DNA from: Escarpia spicata
Taxonomy: Eukaryota; Annelida; Polychaeta; Sabellida; Siboglinidae
Direction of reading: 5' to 3'
Assembly (NCBI GenBank): GCA_963995525.1
Contig: OZ023214.1
Coordinates: 47,458,049 to 47,522,048, forward strand
Length of the DNA: 64,000 nt
In this document: piece after piece, positions 35,080 through 50,560 of the stretch
How the letters are laid out: each line of letters opens with the position of its first letter
Numbering within the stretch: the stretch's first letter is position 1
Made by a program: the position numbers and the translations under genes
The notes under the pieces: model-generated
Told to the model about the DNA's origin: nothing
The model's database searches: none
The model's input: only the letters and a program-made list of their open reading frames with translations

Positions 35080-35733
35080 GCGTGATGCATTTTCACAACT
35101 TGACTGGTACGACGGAGAGGAGGATGTGCGGAAGCTTTGGTAACTTTATGTGTGTTGGCACTGCGGGCTGAACTCTGGGCAGTATATTTCCCGTCCCTTG
35201 GGATCGACGCCCACGGAGCAACAGGGAAGCAGGCGCGCCGGTCTTCACGCGAGGCGAACAGGCGGTAGGACCGACTGTATTGCCGGGTGCCGCGCCTCAT
35301 CAGCCGCGGAGACGGCGCAAACACTTACCGGCATCTCCAACGGCACCTGCCGGCGACAAACAGTGCGCGCAGGGCATTCCTCGTCGCTTCCGATCGAGTC
35401 CGGTGCAGCGAAACTCCCGCAAACAACGCTCACATCCAGGCCACGCCCACTCGTCGCTGATTGGCAGGTGGTGATGTCCGCGCATGCGCACTTACCGTGC
35501 CGAGAAATGGCGAGGCAGAACTGCTCGGGAGGGTTTGAGTGTTCACGCGTAGCGACGTCGCGGCGCCTTGATGATGACACTGTATTGAAGACGCTCCTTT
35601 CAGCGGCGAGTTGATCTACTCGCTGGCAAGTGCCGCACCGATTGTTCCAACACCTCGTATTGTTTTCCCGGTAAGCGAAGTGTCGACGGCACGTGCAGTG
35701 TGTGGTCACGACGACCATAAAGCGAGCGGCAAC
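35080..35733 (+). promoter_or_regulatory. CpG island and 5' UTR/promoter region of Snail gene B
   Basis: This is the most CpG-rich block in the window, directly upstream of the gene B start. It contains an inverted CCAAT box (ATTGG, 35460-35464), a CAGGTG E2-box (35465-35470) touching it, and a perfect NRF1-type palindrome GCGCATGCGC (35480-35489). No TATA box is seen, suggesting a CpG-type promoter. The transcription start is probably downstream of 35490. The E2-box abutting CCAAT would allow Snail-family autorepression (inference). Confidence 0.55.
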
Positions 35734-35914
35734 ATGCCACGGGCATTCCTCATCAAGAAGACGCAGAACAAGTCGATCGAGAAGACAAACTCTGTCGTTG
35801 TACCCGCGACTGTCAGCGACGAGGATGAAGACGTGAATGTAGAAGACGACGAGGAGATAGAGACGATGCCAGCACACGAGAACGAACTACGACAAGACAT
35901 GGACGAGTCTACAG
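35734..35914 (+). CDS. Snail paralogue B, exon 1 (SNAG domain)
   Basis: Encodes the first 60 codons plus one base. It starts with the canonical SNAG peptide MPRAFLIKKTQNKS, the LSD1/CoREST-recruiting N terminus of Snail proteins. This ATG is the first in its frame after the upstream stop and has A at -3. A strongly acidic stretch follows (about residues 29-60, Asp/Glu-rich), which paralogue A lacks. The exon ends ACAG|GTGAGC, phase 1, the same phase as in gene A. The split codon joins G with AT of exon 2 to give Asp61. Confidence 0.95.
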
Positions 35915-38468
35915 GTGAGCCAAGATAATAATAATGCATGTTATGCAACAAATACGAATTATTGATGACCGTCCCAATTACTTGCAGTACTATAATATGT
36001 TTGAAAACAGCATTTGCCTGTGCATGATATATAGGTTTTGCTACACAATTTAGGATTTCGTTAACGAATTTCCTGTTCACTTGCTATCTTGGGCTTGTTG
36101 CCTGTTATGACAGTATGGGTAAATCTTGTTACGTCATTGTGCAAAACGTCAACGAAATAACCAACAACGAGGTGCGTAATAAGTTGGTACGATACGTTTC
36201 GTCAAATGGACGACATCGATATATACGAAATATTTTTTAATTTATAAAATAAAATATGTGCTATATGCAAGAGGACAGTATTGGGATCATAATTAATCAT
36301 GACCTCTGGTAAAAGTAATGATACAAAAATGTGTATTGGTTATTAAACAGTACATGGTACGTAAGTATTTTCACAATTAAATGTATATGCCCCATTTCCC
36401 GTATATCATACAACTCGTTTCGCTTAAATAAGTGTTGATTGTAATGTGTGTTAATATGAGGGCAATGCCAATAAAGATGTTTTCTAATATAAAATTAAAA
36501 TGTATATACTACACAATACTGATGTTCATTGTGTATATTTTGTATTATGTGTTTGCAATTGTATTTGTTAAATACATTTTGTTTTAATACTGATAATGCT
36601 TCATTTAGCAACGTCAATATAATATCAGAACTCTTTCCTGGTATGAGTAGTGCATTCGCATTACCGAACGGGTTTAATGATGCGATTATTTTAATGAGAA
36701 AAATTAATTATATAAAAACTAGCAGGTAATCACAACGGATAAACATTCGTTGCAACAAAGGAAAAATAGCCCAATCTATCCTCAAGTTCCATCTTGATGT
36801 GTGTTTACCGAAACAAATATATTGTCCTGACCGAAACAAACGTATAACAAATAAAACAAAAAACATTAACAACAAATACAAAATATACCGATTTTTGTAT
36901 TATCCACACTTGCAGATGCTGGCACACCTGTCATTTATATGGCCGGGGTTTTACCGGGGTGTTGTCGTAAATTAGGCAACAACACATCTGCTCAGTGAAG
37001 CCGCTCGCTACGCTTCCCTTGACGTTACACAATCGCAATTATTGCGACTCAACAAACTAACTCTGACACCAGTCATGCTTCACTGGTTTGGCAGTCCCGC
37101 CTGTGTGTGTGTGAGAGAGAGAAAGAGAGACCAGTCGACCGAGTGCTAATTAATTATGTGTGAACAACTGCATCACACCACATTCGACTTGTGGACAGGC
37201 GGTCAGCTATCTACCAGCTAAAAAGCGCCTATTAAATTAGCACCTTTCGAATAAGTTTACAGAATATATAGTTAACTTATAACGAGCAGTAGTCGTATAT
37301 GCATTTACTAATTACTTATTACTATTATAAACTAGCTTATACTATTTTATTATTGTTAAATATCACAACTAGCGGCATGCATTCTTGTGGAAATCAGTTA
37401 TGTCTCTACCCCATATAACATATACGAAGAAATGGTAATTGATATTAACCAATTATATAATCCCTAATAAAACTATGAGAAGTGATTTTACTGAAGAGGT
37501 TGAGGAAGAATGAAACTATCAAAGCGATTATAATGACCAATAGTCTGTACATGCCTTTTCTGATACGTATACAAAGTATAGCCAAATCAAATCAAATTTA
37601 CATTCATATTACAATACATGCAGATACAAATCAAATTAAGACAAATCATATATAACAATGTAATGAGAACAACAAGACAAGAAACTTACAGTTTCAGTTT
37701 AGGCATTGTCTGTTTACTTCAGTTAATAAAAAAAACAATTTACATTTTTAAAGAAAACAAATATAACTGGTTTTAGCGCTTAGTTGTCACCAGCGTTATG
37801 TGGAGTTTTATAATGCCTCTTTAAAATGCGTCATGACGTGCACATGTCTCACACGCACGCACACACGCATATAAGCTTACATATAGGAAATTAGGCATAC
37901 AACTTTATACATTATGCAAACTGCATATGATTGATATATATCATGTATACTGAATACCAATTAATGCACCAGAACAAAGATCTACAACTATTTTAGAATC
38001 ATAAAAATGTTCAAAAGCAGAATGTGTCCATCTGCTGCGGGTACGTAATGATGTCTAATTAATTGACATAAACGATGATTGTTTAATATCAGACGATGGC
38101 AGTTCATTACCGTTGCGAGTGTGCGCACTGGCAGCTTGACATATGTCGGCCGCTGTTCTAAACATGGGCGTGTGACTTCGTAAATCTTGTGGCAAATTAA
38201 ACGATTGCAATTATGATAATTATTTGCCGAAATTAGTAATGTGCGTTTTTAGCATAATGGTCGTAAATAAATTGTAACATGTCCTACTCTAGACGTGTAG
38301 TGTTCGAAAAATCATTATACGCAGTGATAAATTAATCTAGCAGAAACATCGGATTTCCGGTGTTTTTGCATCAGTAATAAAGAATAAATCCAGCTGTAAT
38401 TAATCAGTACATGTTGTAACACGGAGGCGTGGTTCAGTCTTATTAGTAATGTTATTGTTGCATTCATG

Positions 38469-38832
<364 letters not shown>

Positions 38833-38867
38833 TCATTGGTTTGACTTATTGTCGCAAATCACGCCAC

Positions 38868-39062
38868 CAAACCTAGGGGGAATACCCAGTTCTCGTGTAC
38901 TCATGTATTCAAGTACATCTTTGAAGTACTCGTACGTGTACTCGTACTCGTGTTTAAGTAATGGCCATGTATTTGTGCTCGTATTTGCACAGCCTACTGA
39001 TGCTCAATATAATATTCGCTTTACAAGCGCTTTACGAGTACAGGGTGCGTCTGAGTACCTTT
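38868..39062. mobile_element. Decayed GTACT-rich element, possible hAT relative
   Basis: Starts CCTAGGGGGAATACCCAG and is rich in GTACTCGTACGTGTACTCG phrases, like the subterminal repeats of the element at 58590-59423. The right end is not recognisable. It lies in the loop between the AC and GT tracts. Confidence 0.28.
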
Positions 39063-39121
39063 TCAATTGATGCTGCAAAACTGTTTTTTTATTTCCTATG
39101 TTGATATGCATGCATGTATAG

Positions 39122-39640
<519 letters not shown>

Positions 39641-39889
39641 GTGTGTATGTATATAAGTACGCACGTATATGTAGTGTGTACGTATGTGTGTACGGGTGCG
39701 TGTATGTACATTCGTTTGTACGTTGGGCTGTATTCATACGTTTGTATTGGTATGGAATTAGTATAGTTTATAATAACTGTGAAGTTTATACTAAATGTGT
39801 AATAAGTCAGTTCGATATGAAATATTTTATAAGAACCAAATGTTGTTTCTTGTCAGCATTACTCTTACACACTTTTTGTTTTTGGCCAG

Positions 39890-41076
39890 ATTTAGAGTAC
39901 GACCGTTCGTTGGATCGTTCGGGCGCCAGTCCCAGTGAGAGCAGCAGCCTGGATACTTCCGACAACCGAGACGATCTCAAAGATCGGCCCAGCCCTCATG
40001 AAGCCGTCGTGGTGGACACAAAGCGCGACGGTCCGGACCGCGATGACGTCATGGAGTCGATCCGGATACAGAGCTACGCACCCCCGTATCGGCTGACCGA
40101 TCCACGCCTTTGGTCTCAGAGCATGCTTCCCACAATGTCGCCGCCGTTTCTTCCGTTTAACTTCCACCGTCTCCATCCACACTTCGGCCTGTCGCCTCTG
40201 ATGTCTGCGCGGGCAAATAGCGCGGTCGCCATTGGAGAGCACGGTCTTGCCCTGCTGCACGGGGGCGCCGCGATAACGGGTTGTAACGGCACCGCATTTA
40301 ACCGGCACTTCTTTCCGTTCGCAACACCGCCGCCATATATGCCGCTGAGCGACGCGGGCAGACGACACCCGCCGGTGAGTGTGCATCCGTCAGCGCCGCT
40401 CTTTCACAGTCCGGGGGTTGTCAAGGCATCGGGGAAGACGGTCGAAGAGTTGACACCGCAGGAGAAGGTGCTAGCAATAGGCGGGCGTCTCCCGTGGCTT
40501 GTGGAGCACCCGGCGTTCAAGCTAAAGACGAGCCCTGAGGAGGGTTGTGTGGAGAAGAGCTTACGGCGGCCGCTGGAGGCCCCGCGGTACCAGTGCGACG
40601 CTTGCAACAAGAGCTATGCCACCTTCAGCGGGTTGTCCAAACACAAACAATTCCACTGCGAGTCGCACGTGAAGAAACAGTTCTCGTGCAAGTTCTGCGA
40701 GAAGACGTACACGTCGCTCGGCGCGCTCAAGATGCACATCCGCACGCACACGCTACCGTGCAAGTGCCACGTGTGCGGCAAGGCGTTCTCCCGGCCATGG
40801 TTGCTTCAGGGACACCTGAGGACTCACACCGGGGAGAAACCGTTCTCGTGTCCCCACTGTGGCCGTGCCTTCGCCGACCGATCGAACCTGCGCGCTCACC
40901 TGCAGACGCACTCCGACGTCAAGAAGTACTGCTGCAAGAGGTGCACAAAGACCTTCTCGAGGATGTCGCTGCTGCTGAAGCACGAGGACGGAAGTTGTCC
41001 CGTGCAGGCGGGCGCCAGGCAGCCAGACCGAATCGGCAGTACGCACAGTTTAGTGGTGCCGATCAACGTAATATAG
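39890..41076 (+). CDS. Snail-family zinc-finger repressor, paralogue B, exon 2
   Basis: Main exon of the second Snail-family gene; the joined product is 455 aa. The exon follows acceptor GGCCAG and begins ATTTAGAG (Asp61-Leu-Glu-Tyr). The middle is Ser/Asp-rich and then Pro/Leu/His-rich ([19 protein letters not shown]). The five fingers start at Tyr294: Cys/His sets C296-C299-H312-H316, C327-C330-H343-H347, C353-C356-H369-H373, C381-C384-H397-H401, and C409-C412-H425-C430, so finger 5 is C2HC as in Snail. The 25-residue C-terminal tail is unlike that of gene A. The long open frame that continues upstream into GT repeats is not coding, because the splice acceptor and conserved phase define the start. 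The predicted role is a nuclear E2-box-binding repressor in mesoderm, ectoderm or neural development. It is a Snail rather than Scratch member by finger sequence; its Snail1/Snail2 identity is unresolved. Confidence 0.95.
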
Positions 41077-42230
41077 TTAGCGGTTTGTTGTGCAGGAAAA
41101 CAATGCATTTATGTTTACAGTAGATTTTGCTGTATAGTTTATGTTATTTAGTCGGGTGTTTCACCCTTGCATTTTCTCAATTTCTTCACGTGGTTTATAT
41201 TATATAATAGTCTATTATTTACTCTGAGTCTTCTGGGATGCTTTGTTCAACACCGGGATCAGTGATGCACCGTTTTTGGTCATTCTTGGCATCATCTGCC
41301 CCCCCCCCTCTCTCTAGTTGCCTTTCTGTCTGTATGTTCGTTTGCCTGTCTGTCTGTCTGTCTGTCTGTCCCTTTTCCTTTCCGTCCGTCCGTCACTTCC
41401 GGCCTCCCTTCTTCCCTCCACCCTCCCCCATCATCCCTCCCTCCCTTTCCCCTTATCGTGTCTAAGTGCGATGTCTCAATGGTGTAACTAGTCATTATTC
41501 AATGCGTTTACTTTTCACTAGAGTGGATTGTCTTCATTAGTTCAGTGATCTACTAAAACTTAGTCCGCCTGTCGCTTCGCGTTCGTCTCTTTCCATCTCA
41601 ATACCGTTTGTGTACATTGTGTACACTTCTGCAAGATCCACCTATACTCTAGTCAAGTATGCAGGGAGCATTATAACCGACACATCCATACATTTGAGAC
41701 ACTGTAGATAGTGTTAGTCCTTGACGGGAATATAAATTTTAGTGTCAAAACTACGCATGCTTAGAAAAGGCATTAACTGTATTGATGTAGCACTTTGCAG
41801 AGTGTCGTGGACTGTGATTATCACAACGGTGTGTCCGTCAAACACAAATGCTGAGTGATCGGTTTAGCATCTTGATTGCTTTTTGGCTTTCTTTAGTGCT
41901 ATTCTGTGGTAACAGTATTACAATTGATAGATACTGTGGAAATACAGGTAATCGTCTAGACAGTCGTTACACGGTACACCTTTTCAATGTAAGTGGTTCT
42001 ACATTTATCAGACCATATTACATACTAAATATAACAATAATAATAATATCAACATATTAGAATTCCTCCATTGTGATATGCCTACGATATCACACTCACC
42101 ACAACAGGACAAAACGAACAGTTCTTATATAGTTGATAAAACTTTGATGTCGCAGTGACAACTGTTGGAGATATATGAATTTTGTAGTGTCATGGTGACT
42201 ATATTCTTTAATAGCTCTTTTAGTTTATCA
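41077..42230. other. 3' flank of Snail gene B, no further gene seen
   Basis: Should contain the gene B 3' UTR. A pyrimidine-rich block (41300-41455) has (TGTC)n and CCCTCC runs. No clear canonical poly(A) signal close to the stop was found by eye. No additional exon. Confidence 0.5.
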
Positions 42231-42236
42231 CCATCA

Positions 42237-42802
42237 TCATTGGGCAGTCGTAGTGTCCCGTGGTTGGGCGAAGGCCTCAGCACGTCGTTTCCAAATATGC
42301 CTGTCTTGCGCTATCCTCTGCCAGATGGTGCCCTTCCAGTAGTCATCTAGTTCGTCTCTCCACCGTCTCGCCGGTCTTCCTCTAGATCGTTTCCCTTCGT
42401 AAGATCTCCAAGTTGTGATACACGATGTCCATCGGTTATCTCGTAATCTGCCCTGGTCCACTTCTGTCTTCTGATTTTTTCTATCACGTTTATTATCATT
42501 GTTTTCTCTCTTACCCAGATGTTTGTTTTTCTCTCCCGATATGTGATGTTTAACATACTTTTTTCCAAGCTGCTAGCTTGTTCTTTGCCTGGATGGAGAG
42601 TGCCCATGTTTCCGCGCCGTATGCCATCGCTGGAAGTACGCATGAGTTCCAAAGTTATCTTTGAAGATGTCGCGGTGTTAGGCGAATGGTGTCCAACCGG
42701 ATGTGATTCTTCTTTAAATCTCATTGTCTTGGTTGTTGTCTTTGATACTGTATCGCTCTCCCAGATTGACGTAGCTTTCAACGTTCTCTATCTGCATGGT
42801 GT

Positions 42803-42879
<77 letters not shown>

Positions 42880-42966
42880 TGTGTCATTTTCTAGCATCAC
42901 TGTTGTCTTCGAAATGTTCATCTTCAGACCTTGCTTTTCACTTTCATCAGCTATCTCCTGCAGCAT
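42237..42966 (-). pseudogene. Decayed LINE (non-LTR retrotransposon) reverse-transcriptase C-terminus
   Basis: Minus-strand reading gives successive pieces of an endonuclease-reverse-transcriptase tail in different frames. First is LQEIADESEKQGLKMNISKT (just after the RT active-site region), then MLNITYRERKTNIWVREKT, then GRPARRWRDELDDYWKGTIW and ending near AQPRDTT. At least two frameshifts separate them. A 73-bp AT microsatellite (42804-42876) has expanded inside the former coding region. The 5' part of the element is missing, so it is a 5'-truncated dead copy. Clade not certain; the tail resembles the family often mis-annotated as craniofacial development protein 2-like in invertebrates. 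Confidence 0.85.
42804..42876. repeat. (AT)n microsatellite inside dead LINE
   Basis: About 36 uninterrupted AT units. Encodes Tyr-Ile repeats in both directions because the motif is self-complementary; not a protein. Confidence 0.97.
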
Positions 42967-44045
42967 TTTTTGCAGTTCTTTTGATTATTGAATCAGTAAT
43001 AGTGTTCATATTTGTAATGTTTCTTTTTATGTAATATATTCGCTCTTAATTATTTATACGCATACATCTGAGGTGCATGCAACGAATATATGGAGTCTCG
43101 TAATATATTTAGCAATCCTACTTAATAGAATTTCCTCGAAATGTCCTCCCGGCTATATAGTAGAATGAACGATGTATGTACGGTTGTTTCGCGTAACATC
43201 TTTAGGATGACGTATTCTTGGCACACACGCAGGTACATACATCCTTACATATGTCATGTGACCTACGCCAGAATATGCGAGGAATGCACGGGCCACTCTT
43301 GTTGAGTGACAAACACAAAACGCTAGATTGGGACCGACATTATAATGTATGTATGTATGTATGTATGTACGAACTAGTCTTGTCTCGAAGAATGCTCAGG
43401 TTTAATGTATGATGCACATACTGTCCATGCCAACTGTATGTCCTGAACTATGGAGAAATGCTCAACGTGTGGGCAGGTGTTTGAGGATATGTACACGATG
43501 TACGTATACGTGTGCGTGTACGTGTACGTTTGCGTGTACGTGTGCGTGTACGTGTACGCCACTTTAATTGTTACTCGTACACCCGATGAATTTACTTGAT
43601 GCCAGGACACTTATTCGGAATTCTGATTTACATTCTATGATGGTAAACATACCGCAGTATCAACGATAATATCGTTACACCATGATCAATCCAATTTGTT
43701 TCCCATTGTAAAACTTTTTTTTTCGTTCCGGCATTCATTTACGTATTGAGTTTTCAAACGAGCTTTTAAAAAAAAGGTGATACAACTTAAAATACTTCTC
43801 TTACGATTGTCGAATTTGTACAGAATTGTTTCGTGAAATAATAACAATGACAAAAATAAAAAATATACTAACTATTGAAAATGGTTAAATGTGGGCAAAT
43901 CTACCTATCGGTGAATATTGTAAATTATTTATAAATACTGATGTTTTTACTCAGGTATTTGTACATAACCTTATATGTACAGTATATGCATGGGTAAATG
44001 CAATTGAACCACATATGCACGTTATATCAAATACATCACATCCAC
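42967..44045. other. Intergenic with short GTAC/ATGT repeats
   Basis: An ATGT run occurs at about 43346-43368, and alternating GTACGTGT/GTGCGTGT at about 43495-43558. Nothing gene-like. Confidence 0.5.
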
Positions 44046-44050
44046 ACCCG

Positions 44051-46419
<2,369 letters not shown>

Positions 46420-47170
46420 CGCTTATAACAAACGTCTGATTCGCCGTCCACTGTCCGGGACAAACTGAATTGTCCGAGTTAACTCGAGTTGACAATCAAG
46501 TGGAAAACGATGGCGATAATCACGTTGTTTCTGCACGAATTGACAGCGCTCCATTTGGCTGAAGTGCAAAACGCGTAATGGCGCATAAGTTGGTTTGCAC
46601 CGCGTACAAATGGAGACAACGTCGTGACGTCATCCACTAAACGGTTCTTTCGAAACGTTACGTCTTCGCGTCTTCGCTGCCATGTTGACATCGACGTAAT
46701 GCGTAATCACGTTAACTCATCGGTTTCATATGTAGTTTATTCGGTATAGTGCCAAATCAACGATGTTACGACGGCGTATTTAAACAATGATGCCGTAGCG
46801 AATTAAATTTTCGCGCATAAATTGCTGGTTGGCCAGATCCTATTGATTTTCACCAGCCGTTCAAGACCTAATCATCGCGCGTTCCGTAATGGCACAACGC
46901 CACCGAAATGTGCTGATCAGATTTTCTAATCAGAATAACTCGATTGTCATATTTAGGTTTCCCTGTCGCTATCGCAGAGAAGGCGATCAGAGAAATAAAT
47001 GCAAAATTAAAGCACACGGCTTATTACGAGATTTGCGCTACAATGGAAGCGGTGCCTTCATTGGATTTCGTATTATCCACCTCTTGGAATTAAATTGTAC
47101 AGTCGTTAGCGGTAAACCGACGTCACATCCCCTGTTGATTACCAATGCAAGAGACATAATTGAATAACGA
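46420..47170. promoter_or_regulatory. CpG-containing island with consensus CRE
   Basis: A balanced block containing a perfect cAMP-response palindrome TGACGTCA (46625-46632) and many CG dinucleotides. No exon with a recognisable domain (a 92-codon frame at 46889-47167 is unassigned). Candidate cis-regulatory module; inference from composition and one motif. Confidence 0.28.
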
Positions 47171-48074
47171 AAAGAGTTTAGGCGGTTTTCTTCAATGAAC
47201 TATGGTGCTTCAAAGACCGATGACTTATGCAGCCGTACATTTGTCTGAGTCAGTTCTAAATTAGTTCTAAATGTTGTTATATTGAGGCTTCAGGTTTGTG
47301 TATATGTTTCCGTTGGTGGTGGTAAGGCTCTTCAGAATAATATTATTTCCTTAGTACATGTACATGCGCTCAAGTATATTTGGGTACAGCTAGGACAGTT
47401 TCGCCTTTCTTTTATTATATTCCTAGGGGAATATTTAGGATAGGGATTATAGGCATTCGTATACTTAACTGTGTAAGTTTGTTGTTAAATCGACGGTGCC
47501 ATCCAAACATTCTTCAGATCAATACGAGAAAACATGCTTCTGTTGCTTGGATTTACACAGGTTCGCAAAGAAATGACGAAGCTTCCTTAGGGCCAGCTAC
47601 ATACAACAGGGTCACTTATGAAACTTAAATAATATTCTTAAGGCTGAAATACCTTTAACACTATTTCGTGTGTGTATATATTCTTAAGTATCTCATCATA
47701 TGCAGAAAGCAAGACACCAGTAATGTGAACATCACTTATTTTTCTTCCGGGAAATGTCACACAGGTTTGTTAATTTTTGGTGCGCTGAACCACACAAAAC
47801 ACACGTTCTCTGTCGAACAAACGAATGTTAAAAAATGTCATTGGATTGTTTATTGGTCTGTCAATAACTACCATAAAGCGATCTTTTTTGAAAAGCAAAT
47901 ATATAGATAGTTTCGAAAATATTAAGATATGAAAGATCATGACTGCAAAACGGTTGCTATGGATATTATTTTAAGCAAGCAAACAATACACCAAACAAAC
48001 AATGTTATAAATATGGTAAAATTAATTGTTGTAATTGAGATATTTAGTTGTATGAAATTCTAACCAGATCTTCC
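47171..48074. other. AT-rich intergenic, nothing recognised
   Basis: No gene or repeat family recognised. Confidence 0.5.
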
Positions 48075-48082
48075 AAAAAAAA
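48075..48082 (-). terminator. Pol III oligo-T terminator of tRNA-Asp
   Basis: Eight consecutive T residues on the minus strand, three bases downstream of the tRNA 3' end. Confidence 0.85.
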
Positions 48083-48085
48083 GTC

Positions 48086-48157
48086 CTCCTCGTCGGGGAA
48101 TTGAACCCCGGTCTCCCGCGTGACAGGCGGGGATACTCACCACTATACTAACGGGGA
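48086..48157 (-). tRNA. tRNA-Asp (anticodon GTC)
   Basis: A 72-nt gene on the minus strand. The D arm TAGTATAGTGGTGAGTA, anticodon arm CCGCCTGTCACGCGG with GTC, and T arm CGGGGTTCAATTCCCCG are intact, and no intron is present. The acceptor stem TCCCCGT/ACGAGGA pairs except at position 4-69, where C faces A. In the usual animal tRNA-Asp this pair is T-G. The discriminator is G. A run of eight T on the minus strand (48082-48075) follows three bases after the end, a good Pol III terminator. Internal A and B boxes are present. Probably functional, but the stem mismatch leaves a decayed copy possible. Confidence 0.93.
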
Positions 48158-48159
48158 CA

Positions 48160-50030
48160 GGAAGCTTATAAACTGGGACAGGACGCTTACGTGGACAAAC
48201 ATTTAATAGCTCGCTCGTGTACATAAAACTGTCTGTACTGGGTTGTATTTTTACAACATGCAGTGGTACTAATGCCAGTATAAAAAGAGCTATAAAATTA
48301 ATCGACCGTTATCAATATTATTAATATTATTAAAACTCCGAGTCACTTGTATCCAAATGCAACAATTATATGTCTACATATAAATTAAATGTATGCAATT
48401 TTATGTAAAGCGCCCGATAATAATTCATTTTACACTGATTCAGGCTATATAATATTATACATTATTACTGTTATTCATATAAGACAAATTGGACTGTCGA
48501 AATCGTGCATGACTAGCGTCTAACATTGTTTGTTTTTAACGGTAATATTACTACATTAAGAACCTGCATGATTTGATGATAAGAATTGATGCGAGCTGAC
48601 GTCTGAAGAGAGCCGAGACGGGGAATATCGAGGCCGTGGGAAAATGCGAAGACCTCAGCCGAGACTGAGTAAAGAGGGATTTTAAAAACCGGAGGAGATT
48701 GACAGGTGGAGAAATTGGACTATACCAGAAGGTACGGTGCACCAAACTTCACTCCTACTGTAGGAGCCATGGATAAATAACGCAATATCTATTCGCATTA
48801 CTCCAGATCAATGCCGATTATTCATGCGAGTCTTCTTCCTGTCAAGGCAAGAACCATGCATGAAGTCTTCGCCGTGTCAACATTGAACAAGTTTACGTCG
48901 GCGGGACAACAGCAGCGACTGCACGTGTCACCACGAGCTTACAAGTGTACAAAGGCGACTTTAATCAGGTTTAATCTTCTGCACTGCCTCGGTACACAGA
49001 CACACGTGTTTATTAGAGGATTACGGGCAGAGGCAGCTTGTGTTTACAATCTTCTACAATCTGTTGCCATCACCGACAATGTCGCTTGTGATCCTTCTCG
49101 CTATGGTATCGTTGTTAAGAGTTCTTAGTTATTTCAGCCATTACTAATTTATAATGTTAAATGTAAAACGGAAACTGTTAGTTTAGCATAAAAATCAACT
49201 GCATATATTTAAAAGCAATAACTAGACCATCTGTATGTAAGTTAGTTACGGAATCATCACTATAGGATCAACTGCTACAAACGGTTCTTTTAATCTAATG
49301 CTTTTCGTACAAGTAACGACACAATTGCAGAAAGAACACAGGGACTAGCTACTTCTTATACGTAGCGAACCTTGACCAATATGCGGAATGTTTGGAAAAA
49401 ACTGGTAAAGGAAATAATGAACTTCCAGGAAGGCATATTTTGAAGGGAGGTTATTTACCCCTTTGGGAAGTTCGTTGAATCAGTTGCATGTCGCTTATGA
49501 TCTGTTGTCTGGTGTGTGGGTGACAGGCTACCTCAAAGGTATTTGCGAGTATATAAGGACTTTGCAATAAGTGCCAATTACAAGTTTAGCGGCTGTTTAC
49601 TAAGCATGACTGTTGTGTTCATAATCTGAACATTTGCTAGCGCAACTTTCAAATTACGAATTTTAGATTCTTAAGCACAATTTGGCAGGCACGATTCCTT
49701 CAATATATTTAGTTTAACATTAAGAACAATACATAAATGTTAATGAATGAGGAAGAGACATCATAACTTTAGCGTCATAACACATGTTTTTCAAATAAAG
49801 GCCAAGGGGTTGCTTCACATGTTTAAGAAGAATGCTAACTGGGTTGTTTTCTTACTTTTATTTACCTTATCCAAGGCAACAGCATACCTTAGACTGCTCT
49901 AATCTTTGCAAAAATGCCATCACTCACACTAGCGTTTATTGATGCTACATCATGAAACGATTCTCGTAAGAATTTGTTTCTATGTGGTATTTCGTGGTTA
50001 TTGTTTTGCAAAACGTATACACCTCCTATT
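48160..50030. other. Intergenic, nothing recognised
   Basis: A 105-codon frame (48811-49128) has no recognisable domain. No repeats of note. Confidence 0.45.
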
Positions 50031-50035
50031 TACGA

Positions 50036-50132
50036 ACGTAGGTGTAGGTAGGCAGGTAGGTAGGTTGGCAGGTAAGCATGTAGGCATGTAAGCATATAGG
50101 CAGGTAGGCAGGTAGGCAGGTAGGCAAGTAGT
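50036..50132. repeat. (AGGTAGGC)-type minisatellite
   Basis: Alternating TAGGTAGG/CAGGTAGG and TAGGCATG units, about 95 bases, somewhat degenerate. The minus-strand frame reads Pro-Thr-Cys-Leu repeats and is an artefact. Confidence 0.9.
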
Positions 50133-50560
50133 CCTATAACACGGCACAGCTGCTAACCAAAGCTGATCCGGCTTTAACACGTTCGTTTAATGACCTTCGC
50201 GCAACTGACAAGAACCTCTTGGCGTCCTTTGTGAAATGCCATTGCGTTAACCTTATCGACTCCACGGCATGCAACTACGAGATGGTCACAGGTTTCGCCT
50301 GGTGTTAACCTGCCAACGCGTACACAGCCTTCTGTCTACCGAATCGACATGGACCTGATTCACACCGGCAGATAGATCGACGCATCATTCCGGAGCCGCT
50401 AAATATTTAGACGTCGGACGAGACCTGCTAAACGCAGCGCGCCTGTCTCGCGCTCTCAACGCTGGCAGGCCCGAGACGATACGGAGAGCATCCGACTACG
50501 GCGGGATGACTTCATCCGGCCAGCTGTCCGGCAGGCTGGCATCATTGTTCGTGCGATCAG
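50133..50560. promoter_or_regulatory. CpG-containing island
   Basis: A balanced block with frequent CG (for example 50390-50520) and no supported exon. Regulatory role possible but not demonstrated. Confidence 0.2.

Noticed and set aside
42519..43034. A 171-codon plus-strand frame with a Tyr-Ile repeat
   Set aside because: It is antisense to a recognisable dead LINE and runs through the (AT)n tract.
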